A stretch of 64,000 nucleotides of DNA from Spirochaetales bacterium (GTDB taxonomy: Bacteria > Spirochaetota > Spirochaetia > JABMQR01). The DNA lies in assembly GCA_018399255.1 (NCBI GenBank), contig JAGYPA010000007.1:39293-103292 (forward strand), written 5' to 3'. The notes beneath the pieces are model-generated. The model was not told the origin of the DNA. It ran no database searches and was given only the letters and a program-made list of their open reading frames with translations. The translations under genes and the position numbers were made by a program. How positions within the stretch are numbered: position 1 is the first letter of the stretch; each line of letters opens with the position of its first letter. Positions 55,176-63,644 of this stretch are shown here, piece after piece.

Positions 55176-55769
55176 TTACTCCATTTCGTACTTGATGCGG
55201 TTGTTTTCCTCGGTGATAAGGCCCTCAATAAAGAGTTCATCAATAATTTCAGTGATTTCCTTCTCACTCATCGTGCCCTTAACCAGCGAGACCACATGCT
55301 TGTGGAGCGTTGCCCTTTTCCGCGGGCGCTTGGCTTTATCTATTTTCCTCAGGTTTTCCAGAACCTTGTCCATATGAGCCTGGTTTATTGAGGGTTTTTT
55401 CTGGCTCTCCAGAATTTCCACAATGCTGTTGATCCGTTTGCAGCTGATTTTCTTTTTTGTAACATAACGGACAACAGGGTCAAAGCCTTTATCTTTGGAG
55501 AGAATAATATATTCACTTTTCTGGTCAACCCGGGTTAAAAACCCGAGGTAGTAGGCGATATGGAAATCCAGCGCATTGTTGCCGTTTCCATCAATTTTAA
55601 TCCAGTCAAAGTTAGTGCCGAACCGCTGGGCTTCGGCAACCAGTGAGAATGGAATTTTGTTTTGTGACTTGCCGATAAAAATCTTCACTTGAATGTCCAT
55701 ATCTTCAATCACCGACAGGTCTATTTGCTGAATATTCTCATAATCTATAAGCAATACTTTTCTTTTCAT
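55176..55769 (-). CDS. NYN/PIN-domain protein with C-terminal winged helix
   Basis: A 197-residue predicted ribonuclease. The NYN fold acidic residues appear in LLIDYENI (Asp9, Glu11), WIKIDGNGNNALDFHIAYYL and SKDKGFDPVVRYV. A basic linker (KAKRPRKRATLHKH) and a small winged-helix-like C-terminus (MSEKEITEIIDELFIEGLITEENNRIKY) follow. It could process RNA; the target is unknown. Confidence 0.8.
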   Translation of the reverse strand: MKRKVLLIDYENIQQIDLSVIEDMDIQVKIFIGKSQNKIPFSLVAEAQRFGTNFDWIKIDGNGNNALDFHIAYYLGFLTRVDQKSEYIILSKDKGFDPVVRYVTKKKISCKRINSIVEILESQKKPSINQAHMDKVLENLRKIDKAKRPRKRATLHKHVVSLVKGTMSEKEITEIIDELFIEGLITEENNRIKYEME

Positions 55770-55786
55770 TATTGGTTCTCCTGTTT

Positions 55787-57070
55787 TCAGACACCTGCTG
55801 CAGTGTCGGATTCAATTGTAACGGGAATGCCCTCTTTTATGAAGTGGGTAAAAAAGAGATGTTCCAGTCCTGTTTCTTTTATGGTTCTTCCGAAAGTAAT
55901 TCTCAGCTTATTATCATAACTGACGCCAGAACAGTTTACAGGGTTAATAGGGTTGGGACCAAGCACAAGATCGAAGTGATCAACATGCTCCTGCATAGCT
56001 TCCGGAATATCTATTGGTCCCAGGTTGGAAAAGGTTCCTGAAAAACGATTCTCACCAAAATAGTTAAAAATAATGTTCATTACCAGATTTTTCATAAAAA
56101 GGGGCACTACCCTGATAACGGGATTCAGTTCCATCGAGACGTGTGAGCTCCAGACCGCAGAAAGATATTTTTTACTTTTTTCATAGCGGATGGCATGATG
56201 TACCTGATGAAGTGTTTCTTCAAATGAATAGTCTCCAAGATCCGGATTGATGCCGGGCTTAATAAACTGGGAAAAATTTCTCAAGGTTTTCGAAGGAAAC
56301 ATATTTCGCAGATTTACGGGAACGGAGAGGCGGATCGCCTTCTTTCGAAACAGGTGGGGCTCCTGCTCCTGAAGTTGATAGAGAGAATAGGTGAGAACAG
56401 CACTGATATATTCCGTTATCGAAACTCCGTAAGAACGAGTTTTCTTCAGCAGTTCCGGGAGCGGTACTTCTCCGGTTACTGCCATCAGCACTCCCTGAGG
56501 AAGTTTAGAGCCGGAGATGTGATACACCTTGGGTTCCTTGACCGGTCGCTTTCGTTTTCCTTTGTAGTATCTGATGAAAGCATTTTCTAATTCTTCCGGA
56601 TCAGGATCGGCTTCGGTATCGAGAATGCCGTTTTCGGTGGGGATCGGGATTCCGGCAAGCTTGAAGTATTCTGCAAGCAGGGTCTTGAGGAATACGATGC
56701 ATCCGTACCCGTCAGCAAGAGCGTGAAAGAAATCGATCGAAATGGTCGTGTTTTTGAAAAAGATCCGGAAAAGGTAGTCGTTATTCTGCTTTCTCGGAAT
56801 CCTGCGGCAAGGGTAGGGATTATCCGGCCAGATTTCCGGGTAAAGCGGGTTAGGCTCGAGGTAGAACCAGAAAAGTCCTCGCCTGATGCGCACCTTCAGA
56901 CTGGGGAAGCGCTCAACCGTTACTGCAGCGGCTTTTTCCAGGCGGGGAACATCGACCGTTTCCTTTAAGGTTGCCGACAGCCGGAAAATTGCGGGATAAT
57001 GTAAACTTTCTATAGCCGGGTATAGATTTCCTGCGGTATCGAGCTTAAACCAGGCATCACTCTTTTTCAT
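55787..57070 (-). CDS. CoA-dependent acyltransferase-like (condensation-domain fold) protein
   Basis: A 427-residue protein with the HxxxDG motif (FFHALADGYG, about residue 116) of the chloramphenicol acetyltransferase/condensation/wax-ester-synthase superfamily, and a DF-type structural segment near the C-terminus. It resembles alcohol O-acetyltransferases or polyketide-associated (PapA-like) proteins. The substrate is unknown. ATG 57070 is preferred over the TTG at 57073. No partner biosynthetic genes are nearby. Confidence 0.75.
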   Translation of the reverse strand: MKKSDAWFKLDTAGNLYPAIESLHYPAIFRLSATLKETVDVPRLEKAAAVTVERFPSLKVRIRRGLFWFYLEPNPLYPEIWPDNPYPCRRIPRKQNNDYLFRIFFKNTTISIDFFHALADGYGCIVFLKTLLAEYFKLAGIPIPTENGILDTEADPDPEELENAFIRYYKGKRKRPVKEPKVYHISGSKLPQGVLMAVTGEVPLPELLKKTRSYGVSITEYISAVLTYSLYQLQEQEPHLFRKKAIRLSVPVNLRNMFPSKTLRNFSQFIKPGINPDLGDYSFEETLHQVHHAIRYEKSKKYLSAVWSSHVSMELNPVIRVVPLFMKNLVMNIIFNYFGENRFSGTFSNLGPIDIPEAMQEHVDHFDLVLGPNPINPVNCSGVSYDNKLRITFGRTIKETGLEHLFFTHFIKEGIPVTIESDTAAGV

Positions 57071-57199
57071 CAAATAATTCCATATGCACGTAAATCGTAT
57101 TCCTGAACCCCGAAAGGGATGAACAGAAATCCGAGGTTTATTACTAATATGAAAACAGTGTATCGCTTATTACTGATAAAGTACAGGAGCTTCTTTTTA

Positions 57200-57817
57200 T
57201 CATCCTGCAGGTTTTCGGGGCGGATCGTTGTTACGGCTTATCAGGGCTGATGCATAGAGCGGTATGACTAATCCAAAAGCTGCTGTCTGCATAAAGAAGG
57301 GCCAGAAACCCGGGCAGGCAAATCGGGCTGCCGTATTCAGAAGCAGATAGAAGTTGTAGCCCAGCAGAGTTAAGCCGGATTTAAACAGAACTTGATTTTC
57401 TACTCCTGACAGGTGATCTTTCAGGATTCCGGTAATTAAGAGACCCCCTGCGGTAAGTGTAATAATACCAAGGATAACGGTCATAAGCATGTCAGGATCA
57501 GTTGATGAGAAAGCATAAAAAACTATACCGTTCAGGGTGGAGCTTAACAAGATGCCAAGGGTAAAGTAGAGTCCCCGACGGGCTTTTTCTGATCTGAAAA
57601 GAAGATACACCCCGGTGAGTATACTGACCGCAGAAAACAGGCTCTCAGATCCCAGATGGAGGGCGGCCGCAAGAAGTTCCTGAGGTTGTTCAGGAAACCA
57701 GAATACTCCGGATACGATCAGGACAACCCGGAGTACGGCCACTGCGGTTCCTGCTGTCAGCAGGAACCAAGCCGTTATTTTGTGGTATGTACTCAGATAA
57801 TTACTATTGATGCTCAT
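57200..57817 (-). CDS. multi-span membrane protein in the second psp cluster
   Basis: A 205-residue protein with about six hydrophobic segments (residues about 10-32, 46-72, 82-102, 110-130, 145-163 and 172-195). I do not recognise a family. Its ATG at 57817 lies 17 nt after the stop of the PspC-domain gene, so it is the third gene of the pspA2-pspC2 unit and probably takes part in the same membrane-stress response. Confidence 0.7.
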   Translation of the reverse strand: MSINSNYLSTYHKITAWFLLTAGTAVAVLRVVLIVSGVFWFPEQPQELLAAALHLGSESLFSAVSILTGVYLLFRSEKARRGLYFTLGILLSSTLNGIVFYAFSSTDPDMLMTVILGIITLTAGGLLITGILKDHLSGVENQVLFKSGLTLLGYNFYLLLNTAARFACPGFWPFFMQTAAFGLVIPLYASALISRNNDPPRKPAG

Positions 57818-57834
57818 AGTGCTTTCCTGTCGGA

Positions 57835-58104
57835 CTACCAGTAGGTGTCCCGGGAATCATTAAACGAATCACCTTCGAGGGGTATCAGTATTGCTGCAAT
57901 GATGTAGGCAAATCCAAGTGGAAAAAATCCGGTCAGAGCCATCAGAATGAGAAAAATCCCCCGGACCAGACCGGTCGAGATATCCAGCCAGTCGGCCAGT
58001 CCTTTACAGACTCCCCATATGATGCCGTCTTTTGACCTTCTCAATCGATTACTCTTTACTTTGTTACGGTACGCTGTATAGTACCTATGGTAATGATGGT
58101 TCAT
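57835..58104 (-). CDS. PspC domain-containing protein, second copy
   Basis: An 89-residue protein with a PspC domain (NRLRRSKDGIIWGVCKGLADWLDISTGLVRGIFLILMALTG...YIIAAILIPLEG) and little else; unlike the first copy it lacks the long charged tail. Starts 3 nt after pspA copy 2. Confidence 0.9.
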   Translation of the reverse strand: MNHHYHRYYTAYRNKVKSNRLRRSKDGIIWGVCKGLADWLDISTGLVRGIFLILMALTGFFPLGFAYIIAAILIPLEGDSFNDSRDTYW

Positions 58105-58107
58105 CCG

Positions 58108-58785
58108 TTACTCCTTGTCAGTGCTCTCGTTTTGCATATTTTTTTTCAGCAAGGTCAGTTCCTGTTCTACGGCGTTATCTGTTTCCATTTTTACAAATGA
58201 GTCTTCAGACTCGGCAGGAGCAGAAAATCCGGCGACTTCAGCTTCAGCTTCGATTTTTTCAATTTTCGCTTCAAGTTCGAGAAATCGGCGATAGGCTTCG
58301 CTGCTTTCCGCATTTCGGAGAATCTCGTTGGCTTTCTTTTTTTCAACGGCATGGATTCCACGCTGAAGCAGCAGGCGCTGTCTCTGGCGAACCAGTTCAA
58401 TTTTTTCTTCCAGCTCGGTTATGCTGGTTTGTCCCTGGTCGTTAAGTTTCTCATACTGGCTGATGTCGTTCATGAGAATTTCAAGGTTTTTTTCATAGCG
58501 CTTTTTCTCAACCAAGGCTTCTTTAGCCAGGTCATCACGACTGCTTTTTACGGCTGTTACGGCGCGTTCTTCCCAGCGTGAGATTTTTTGCATGATCAGT
58601 TTTCGCTCAATCTCGGCCTGGTGCTTTGCTTCAGCCCTTGCGGCCACTGACGTTTTCAGATCGATTATTGCATCTTCCATCTCCTGGATCATCATGCTGA
58701 TCATTTTCTCCGGTTTTTCCATCTTGTCCAGGAACGCATTTATGTTGGCCTGGGTGATATGCTTAATTCGGCTTGCGGGTTTCAT
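58108..58785 (-). CDS. phage shock protein A homologue, copy 2
   Basis: A 225-residue PspA/IM30 homologue with the same helix-1 pattern (KPASRIKHITQANINAFLDKMEKPEKMISMMIQEMEDAIIDL) and coiled coil as copy 1. ATG 58785 has GGAGG upstream. It heads a separate unit (pspA2-pspC2-membrane protein) under its own sigma-54 promoter. Confidence 0.93.
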   Translation of the reverse strand: MKPASRIKHITQANINAFLDKMEKPEKMISMMIQEMEDAIIDLKTSVAARAEAKHQAEIERKLIMQKISRWEERAVTAVKSSRDDLAKEALVEKKRYEKNLEILMNDISQYEKLNDQGQTSITELEEKIELVRQRQRLLLQRGIHAVEKKKANEILRNAESSEAYRRFLELEAKIEKIEAEAEVAGFSAPAESEDSFVKMETDNAVEQELTLLKKNMQNESTDKE

Positions 58786-58842
58786 GTTATTTCCTCCATG
58801 GTTTTGTATCTCTGCAAATTTCATTTGCGTATATACAGCATA

Positions 58843-58860
58843 AAGCATAAAGCGTGCCAA
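58843..58860 (-). promoter_or_regulatory. sigma-54 promoter of the second psp cluster
   Basis: On the minus strand TTGGCACG-CTTT-ATGCTT, about 58 nt before the pspA2 ATG. Eight identical bases and the same spacing as the pspA1 promoter (TTGGCACG-CTAC-CTGCAT). Confidence 0.85.
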
Positions 58861-58881
58861 AAGAAATTCCGGCTATCCCCA

Positions 58882-58915
58882 CTGTCTGGAAGACGGATGG
58901 AATGGTTCCAGACAG
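58882..58915. promoter_or_regulatory. 34-bp inverted repeat, candidate enhancer site of the second psp cluster
   Basis: CTGTCTGGAA (58882-58891) and TTCCAGACAG (58906-58915) are perfect 10-bp arms around 14 nt, located about 25-60 nt upstream of the -24 element. The sequence is unrelated to the AT-rich site at 46062-46094, so a different activator may bind. Confidence 0.6.
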
Positions 58916-59010
58916 CGGAAATCGTTTTCGAGTGGCGGAAAAAACCATCTGCCCGGTTTTTTTCACCAAGGCATCAGTTGATGTTCCTTGTAAAGTTCAT
59001 TGGAATTGTC

Positions 59011-59038
59011 TTGCCGGATCTAGCCTGGCATGTATACT
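59011..59038 (+). promoter_or_regulatory. candidate promoter of the nitroreductase gene
   Basis: TTGCCG (59011-59016), 16-nt spacer, TATACT (59033-59038), 43 nt before the ATG, with AAGGAG between. Confidence 0.6.
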
Positions 59039-59081
59039 TTACATACGATTCTTTTGTTACTATCGTTAAGGAGCTCATGAT

Positions 59082-59654
59082 ATGGATTCAGAAAGGATAT
59101 TACCAGAAATTGTAGAGAGAAGGGCTTTCCGCGCTTTTTCAGCAAAGAAAGTGGATTGGGAAATTGCAGAGCGGATTATGGAGGCAGCCCGCCGTGCCCC
59201 ATCCTGCGCCAATAAGCAGCCTGCCCGTTTTCTCGTCTGTATGGAAGGAGATGCCCTGATTTCAGGTCGGAAGGCTCTTTCCGGGGGCAATTACTGGGCA
59301 AAGGAGGCTGCTTTTCTTGTTTTTGCCCTAACAAAAAACGAACTGGACTGTCAGTTGCCCGACGGCAGGGAGTATGCTCAGTTTGATACGGGTCTTGCAG
59401 TTGAGAATATGCTGCTGCAGGCTGTTCATGAAGGGTTGATCTGTCATCCTATGGCCGGGTTTTCACCTGAGATTCTCAAAAAAGAGTTCTCTATTCCTGA
59501 TGAATATGACCCGATTGCTGCTGTCGCTTTCGGCTATCCTGGCGTAGGGGATTATCTTAACGACAAGCATCGGGAACTTGAACAGGCCCCGCAGGTGAGA
59601 AAACCGTTTGAGGAAACAATTTTCTTGAATAAGTGGGTCGAGAATGCAAAATGA
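59082..59654 (+). CDS. nitroreductase family protein
   Basis: A 190-residue FMN-dependent nitroreductase. RRAFRAFSAKKV and AARRAPSCANKQPARF are the N-terminal FMN-binding region, and GLICHPMAGFSPEILKKEF is typical of the mid-domain. It probably reduces quinones or nitro compounds with NAD(P)H. ATG with AAGGAG upstream and its own promoter. The 180 nt after it contain the control region of the DUF134 gene and no other gene. Confidence 0.92.
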   Translation: MDSERILPEIVERRAFRAFSAKKVDWEIAERIMEAARRAPSCANKQPARFLVCMEGDALISGRKALSGGNYWAKEAAFLVFALTKNELDCQLPDGREYAQFDTGLAVENMLLQAVHEGLICHPMAGFSPEILKKEFSIPDEYDPIAAVAFGYPGVGDYLNDKHRELEQAPQVRKPFEETIFLNKWVENAK

Positions 59655-59763
59655 TTGATTCAGTACGTAATCAGCAGCTGCAGGGGTTCAGAAGTCTGTA
59701 ATTATGAGAGGCCTGCTGTCTGCTCTCGGCAGTCTCCGACACATGTTATATTTTTTTTCTTTT

Positions 59764-59792
59764 TGTGATAGAATTTAATTGTGTATATCACA
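59764..59792. promoter_or_regulatory. inverted repeat upstream of the DUF134/flavoprotein operon
   Basis: TGTGATA (59764-59770) and TATCACA (59786-59792) are perfect 7-bp arms around 15 nt, 45 nt before the DUF134 start. The half-sites look like CRP/FNR half-sites, but the spacing is too wide for the standard dimer. Probable operator. Confidence 0.5.
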
Positions 59793-59837
59793 GGACAGAA
59801 ACAACCTGCTGTCTGCAGCAGCAATTGAGGAGGCCGG

Positions 59838-60227
59838 ATGCCAAGACCCCCAAGAGTTCGCAGGGTACGTTCATGCACCCCCAAATATTCAAATTTTAAA
59901 CCGGCGGGGATCCCGGCCCGCGAATTGGAATCTGTTGTATTGCTTCTTGATGAGCTTGAGGCTATCTGCCTGACTGACAATGAAGGTCTCTACCAGGAAG
60001 AAGCAGCCAAAAAGATGGGGGTTTCCCGTCAAACTTTCGGAAACATCCTGACTTCTGCCCATAAAAAAGTATCAGAAGTGCTCATACAGGGAAAACTTCT
60101 AGTCATAGAGGGCGGAAATGTCTGCTGCTGCACGAACGGCACGGATCATGACAGCTGCTGCAAAAAATATAAAATGAAAACCGACTCACTGCAATTGAAT
60201 GAACAGGACAGCCATGGCTCTGCATGA
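59838..60227 (+). CDS. DUF134 domain-containing (HTH) protein
   Basis: A 129-residue protein of the DUF134/UPF0251 family. MPRPPRVRRVRSCTPKYSNFKPAGIP and the helix-turn-helix EAICLTDNEGLYQEEAAKKMGVSRQTFGNIL are diagnostic. The C-terminus carries Cys clusters (NVCCCTNG, DSCCKK), which may bind metal. The first gene of an apparent operon with three redox genes; it may control them through the repeat at 59764-59792. Confidence 0.92.
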   Translation: MPRPPRVRRVRSCTPKYSNFKPAGIPARELESVVLLLDELEAICLTDNEGLYQEEAAKKMGVSRQTFGNILTSAHKKVSEVLIQGKLLVIEGGNVCCCTNGTDHDSCCKKYKMKTDSLQLNEQDSHGSA

Positions 60228-61797
60228 TGTTGTTATCGTCGGCGCAGGTGTTATCGGCTGTTCAATAGCTGCAGCCCTTGCCGGAACCGGGCTCTCGATA
60301 CTGGTCCTTGAAAAAGAGGCTGATGCAGGATTCTGCACCAGCAGCAGCAACAGCGGAGTAGTACATTCCGGTATCCACTATGCTTCCGGGTCGAATCGGG
60401 CCCGCTTTAACGTCGCCGGCAACCAACTGATGGAACCGCTCTGCCGCGAGCTTCAAGTGCCGTTCAAGCGAACCGGAAAACTTACCGTTGCCTGGAATGT
60501 ACAACAGGCGGCAAAACTCATTAAACTCTACGAACAAGGACTAGCCAACGGTGTTCCCGACATGCAAATTATCGATCGGGATGCTATGGAAACCCTGCAG
60601 CCGGGAATATCAGGCATAAAAGCACTCTACACACCTACAACAGGAATAGTCAGCCCCTATGAACTGACCATCGCTCTTGCAGAACGAGCCTATGCAAACG
60701 GCGTCGAGTTCAGCTTCTGCAGCCGCCTGTCCAAAATCAAGCCGCCAGGCAGCAGCAGCCCTCATTTCCGGCTCGTTGTCGAAAAAGATGAAAGGACAGC
60801 AAACAGCAGCACCTACCGACCTGCCGCGAACAGTCAGCTGCAGGCCAGAGTTGTCATCAATGCGGCGGGGCTCGGTTCAGCCGAAGTTGCCCGGATGACC
60901 GGCATCGAAACTCCCGATATATTCCCCTGTCGGGGCGAATACTACATTCTCGACAAGCGACTGAAAGACTCCCTCAATCTGCTTATCTACCCGGTTCCGG
61001 GGGCTCACAGCGGCGGACTGGGGATCCACCTGACCAATACCACCGAAGGAGTGATCCTGATTGGACCCTCAAATGAATATATCAAGGACTCAGAAGATAC
61101 CGCAACCACTGCTGAAATACTCCAGGCATTACGAAACGAAGGCCATCGTCTCCTCCCGTCCCTCGACACCAATGATTTTATCCGAAGCTTTTCCGGCATC
61201 AGACCAAAGCTTGCCCCCCCGGATGAAGGCGGATTCCGGGATTTTATTATAGAGTCGTCTCCTGAAGTCCCCGGGTTTATCCATTTAACCGGTATAGAAA
61301 GTCCGGGACTGACAGCATCTCCGGCTATCGCTGAACATGTCAAAGAAATGGTGGGACAGCTGCTGCCGCTCGGCAAACGGAATAATATCATCACTGGGCG
61401 GCCACCGATAAACGGGACCCCCTTTCTCTCGACCCGTTTTGCCAATGCCGGACTGGAAGAAAAAGCGGAAATGACAGCCCGTGATCCAGACTACGGGTCA
61501 ATCGTCTGCCGCTGTGAAACCGTCCCCCTCGCTGAAATAAAGAATGCTGTCCTGCGGATTTTCGGCCCGATAACCCTTGCCGGCATCAAGTACCGGACCC
61601 GGGCAATGATGGGTCGCTGTCAAAGCGGATTCTGCCTGCAGCGGATTTCGGAAATTCTGGAAGAACACTTTAACATTCCTGCGGAACAGCAAACCCTGAA
61701 AGGGCCGGGCACTGAACTCTTTACTGGAAGACTGCGGCCTCTCGATCCAGACAAGGCAGCCAACCTGCCGCAAACAGGCCGGGAGTATTCAGAATGA
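60214..61797 (+). CDS. GlpA-like FAD-dependent dehydrogenase with [2Fe-2S] domain
   Basis: A 527-residue flavoprotein. The DAO-type dinucleotide motif VIVGAGVIGCSIAAALAG begins at residue 6, and SSNSGVVHSGIHY is typical of glycerol-3-phosphate/2-hydroxyglutarate dehydrogenase relatives. A C-terminal BFD-like [2Fe-2S] domain has CRCE and CQSGFC. In anaerobes this protein, an NAD-binding flavoprotein and a DUF1667 protein form a G3P-dehydrogenase-like trio, seen here in that order. ATG 60214 (AGGAC upstream) is preferred; 60199 also possible. Overlaps the DUF134 gene by 14 nt. Confidence 0.88.
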   Translation: MALHDVVIVGAGVIGCSIAAALAGTGLSILVLEKEADAGFCTSSSNSGVVHSGIHYASGSNRARFNVAGNQLMEPLCRELQVPFKRTGKLTVAWNVQQAAKLIKLYEQGLANGVPDMQIIDRDAMETLQPGISGIKALYTPTTGIVSPYELTIALAERAYANGVEFSFCSRLSKIKPPGSSSPHFRLVVEKDERTANSSTYRPAANSQLQARVVINAAGLGSAEVARMTGIETPDIFPCRGEYYILDKRLKDSLNLLIYPVPGAHSGGLGIHLTNTTEGVILIGPSNEYIKDSEDTATTAEILQALRNEGHRLLPSLDTNDFIRSFSGIRPKLAPPDEGGFRDFIIESSPEVPGFIHLTGIESPGLTASPAIAEHVKEMVGQLLPLGKRNNIITGRPPINGTPFLSTRFANAGLEEKAEMTARDPDYGSIVCRCETVPLAEIKNAVLRIFGPITLAGIKYRTRAMMGRCQSGFCLQRISEILEEHFNIPAEQQTLKGPGTELFTGRLRPLDPDKAANLPQTGREYSE

Positions 61798-63173
61798 TGC
61801 GAACCGCAGCCCCCCAGCCCCCGGTGGCTGACACCGGCTTTGTTTCGACTGCAGCCAGATTGGTATCTGACACCAGATTTGCCGTTGCCGTGATTGGAGC
61901 CGGACCGGCGGGTCTGGCGGCAGCTGCCGGAGCCGCTGAAGCAGGGGCGGAATCCGTTCTTCTGCTCGAACGGGATTATCGCGCCGGCGGCATTCTCAAT
62001 CAATGCATCCACGATGGATTCGGCCTGCTGCGCTATCGTGAAATACTCACCGGCCCCGAATATGCGGAACGGGAAATCCAGTCACTGTCGGCCTATCATA
62101 AAGACAGTCCATCGGACAGCACAATTTTTCTGGCTGCCAGTACCTTTGTTCAGACCATACATCGAAGCGGTACCGGTTATTTCATCCTCTACTGTATGAG
62201 TTCGGGACAATTTACCGCTATTCAAGCCCGCTCGGTAATATTTGCCATGGGATGCCGCGAGCGGACGGCCGGGGCAATATCACTGCCTGGAACCCGACCG
62301 GCAGGCATCATGACGGCGGGAACCGCCCAGCGGCTCATGAATATACAGAATATTACTGTCGGCAAACGGGCAGTTATTATTGGATCCGGTGATATCGGGC
62401 TGATTATGGCCCGCAGGCTCACTCTCGAGGGAGCTGAAGTTGCTGCCGTTACCGAAATCAAACCATTTCCCGGCGGGCTCGACCGTAATATCAGACAATG
62501 CCTGTACGATTTCGACATTCCGCTCCATCTTTCTACCGGAATCATCAGGATTCATGGGAAAAAGCGGGTAGAAGGCGTAACTATGGCTTCAATCGATCCT
62601 GATGGGACACTTGATGCAGCATCCGCCCGCTTCGTCCCCTGCGATACCGTTCTTCTTTCGGTCGGGCTGATTCCGGAACACGAGCTGGTCCGGGATGCGG
62701 GAGCCCTGATTGATACGGTAACGAGAGGACCGGTAGTTGATCAGAATCTGATGACCAGCATTCCCGGACTTTTTGCCTGCGGCAACCTTCTTCAGGTCCA
62801 TGACCTGGTGGATTATGCTTCAAAAGAGGCGGAATCGGCCGGCCGTAATGCAGCCCGCTATGCCCGGGGAGATGTTGAGACCGGGACAGCCTGTCCGGTT
62901 ACCGCTTTGCACGGAATCCAGTATGTTTTACCCCAGAAGATCAGCATCGGCGGGCGCATAGAATTTTCATTGCGCGTTACTGCACCGGAAATAAATTTCA
63001 GGATTCAGTTCTTGCCAGGTTCCGGAAACGACGCACCACCCTCAGATCTGCCGCCTGCAGCCCCATTGTTTTCAAAAAAGTTTGCCCGGGTCAGTCCCTC
63101 AGAAATGATCCGGATCACAGTTTCCTGCCCGAAGGCAGAACCCTTGGAGGTATCAGGTGGAGCAGAATACTAG
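61794..63173 (+). CDS. NAD(P)/FAD-dependent oxidoreductase partner of the GlpA-like protein
   Basis: A 459-residue flavoprotein. Two dinucleotide folds: AVIGAGPAGLAAAAGAAEAG (about residue 31) and AVIIGSGDIGLIMARRLTLEGA (about 199), with the family segment NQCIHDGFGLLRYREILTGPEYAER. It is the electron-transfer partner in the glpA-like trio, replacing E. coli GlpB. Overlaps the preceding gene by 4 nt and the DUF1667 gene by 17 nt. Confidence 0.88.
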   Translation: MMRTAAPQPPVADTGFVSTAARLVSDTRFAVAVIGAGPAGLAAAAGAAEAGAESVLLLERDYRAGGILNQCIHDGFGLLRYREILTGPEYAEREIQSLSAYHKDSPSDSTIFLAASTFVQTIHRSGTGYFILYCMSSGQFTAIQARSVIFAMGCRERTAGAISLPGTRPAGIMTAGTAQRLMNIQNITVGKRAVIIGSGDIGLIMARRLTLEGAEVAAVTEIKPFPGGLDRNIRQCLYDFDIPLHLSTGIIRIHGKKRVEGVTMASIDPDGTLDAASARFVPCDTVLLSVGLIPEHELVRDAGALIDTVTRGPVVDQNLMTSIPGLFACGNLLQVHDLVDYASKEAESAGRNAARYARGDVETGTACPVTALHGIQYVLPQKISIGGRIEFSLRVTAPEINFRIQFLPGSGNDAPPSDLPPAAPLFSKKFARVSPSEMIRITVSCPKAEPLEVSGGAEY

Positions 63174-63567
63174 CGATTCAGATCATGCTGTTGAAAACCT
63201 CACCTGCATTGTATGTCCCCGCAGCTGCGTTATCAAAGTTGAACGCGATAAGGAAACCGGCAGTATTATATCACTGGATAATGCTCTGTGCAAACGGGGA
63301 AAGGTCTGGGCAACCCGGGAGCTGCTTAATCCTGTCAGAATTGTGTGCTCATCTGTCCGGGTTCTCGGAGGAGCGGAATCATTGACTGGAGTCAAAACCG
63401 ATCAACCGGTTCCAAAAGAGAAAATTATTCCTGTTATGAATGTGATCAGAAATTGCGTCATGAGAGCGCCGGTTTCCGTTGGTGATATGGTGATTGAAAA
63501 CCCTGCCGATACTCAGTGCCGGATTATTGCAACCCGCTCGGTAGCGGCGCGGCAGATTACCGGCTGA
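63157..63567 (+). CDS. DUF1667 domain-containing protein
   Basis: A 136-residue protein of the DUF1667 family, the third member of the anaerobic G3P-dehydrogenase-like trio. It has cysteine pairs for a likely Fe-S or zinc site (CIVCPRSC; LCKRG). The start is GTG at 63157, chosen because GGAGG lies 8 nt upstream, inside the end of the flavoprotein gene. Confidence 0.88.
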   Translation: MEQNTSDSDHAVENLTCIVCPRSCVIKVERDKETGSIISLDNALCKRGKVWATRELLNPVRIVCSSVRVLGGAESLTGVKTDQPVPKEKIIPVMNVIRNCVMRAPVSVGDMVIENPADTQCRIIATRSVAARQITG

Positions 63568-63644
63568 GCAGCGACGGCAGTCTATTACACTATTACAAGT
63601 CTATCGCATACCTAAAGAAAGCCTGTTCTGTTACACACGTCTGC

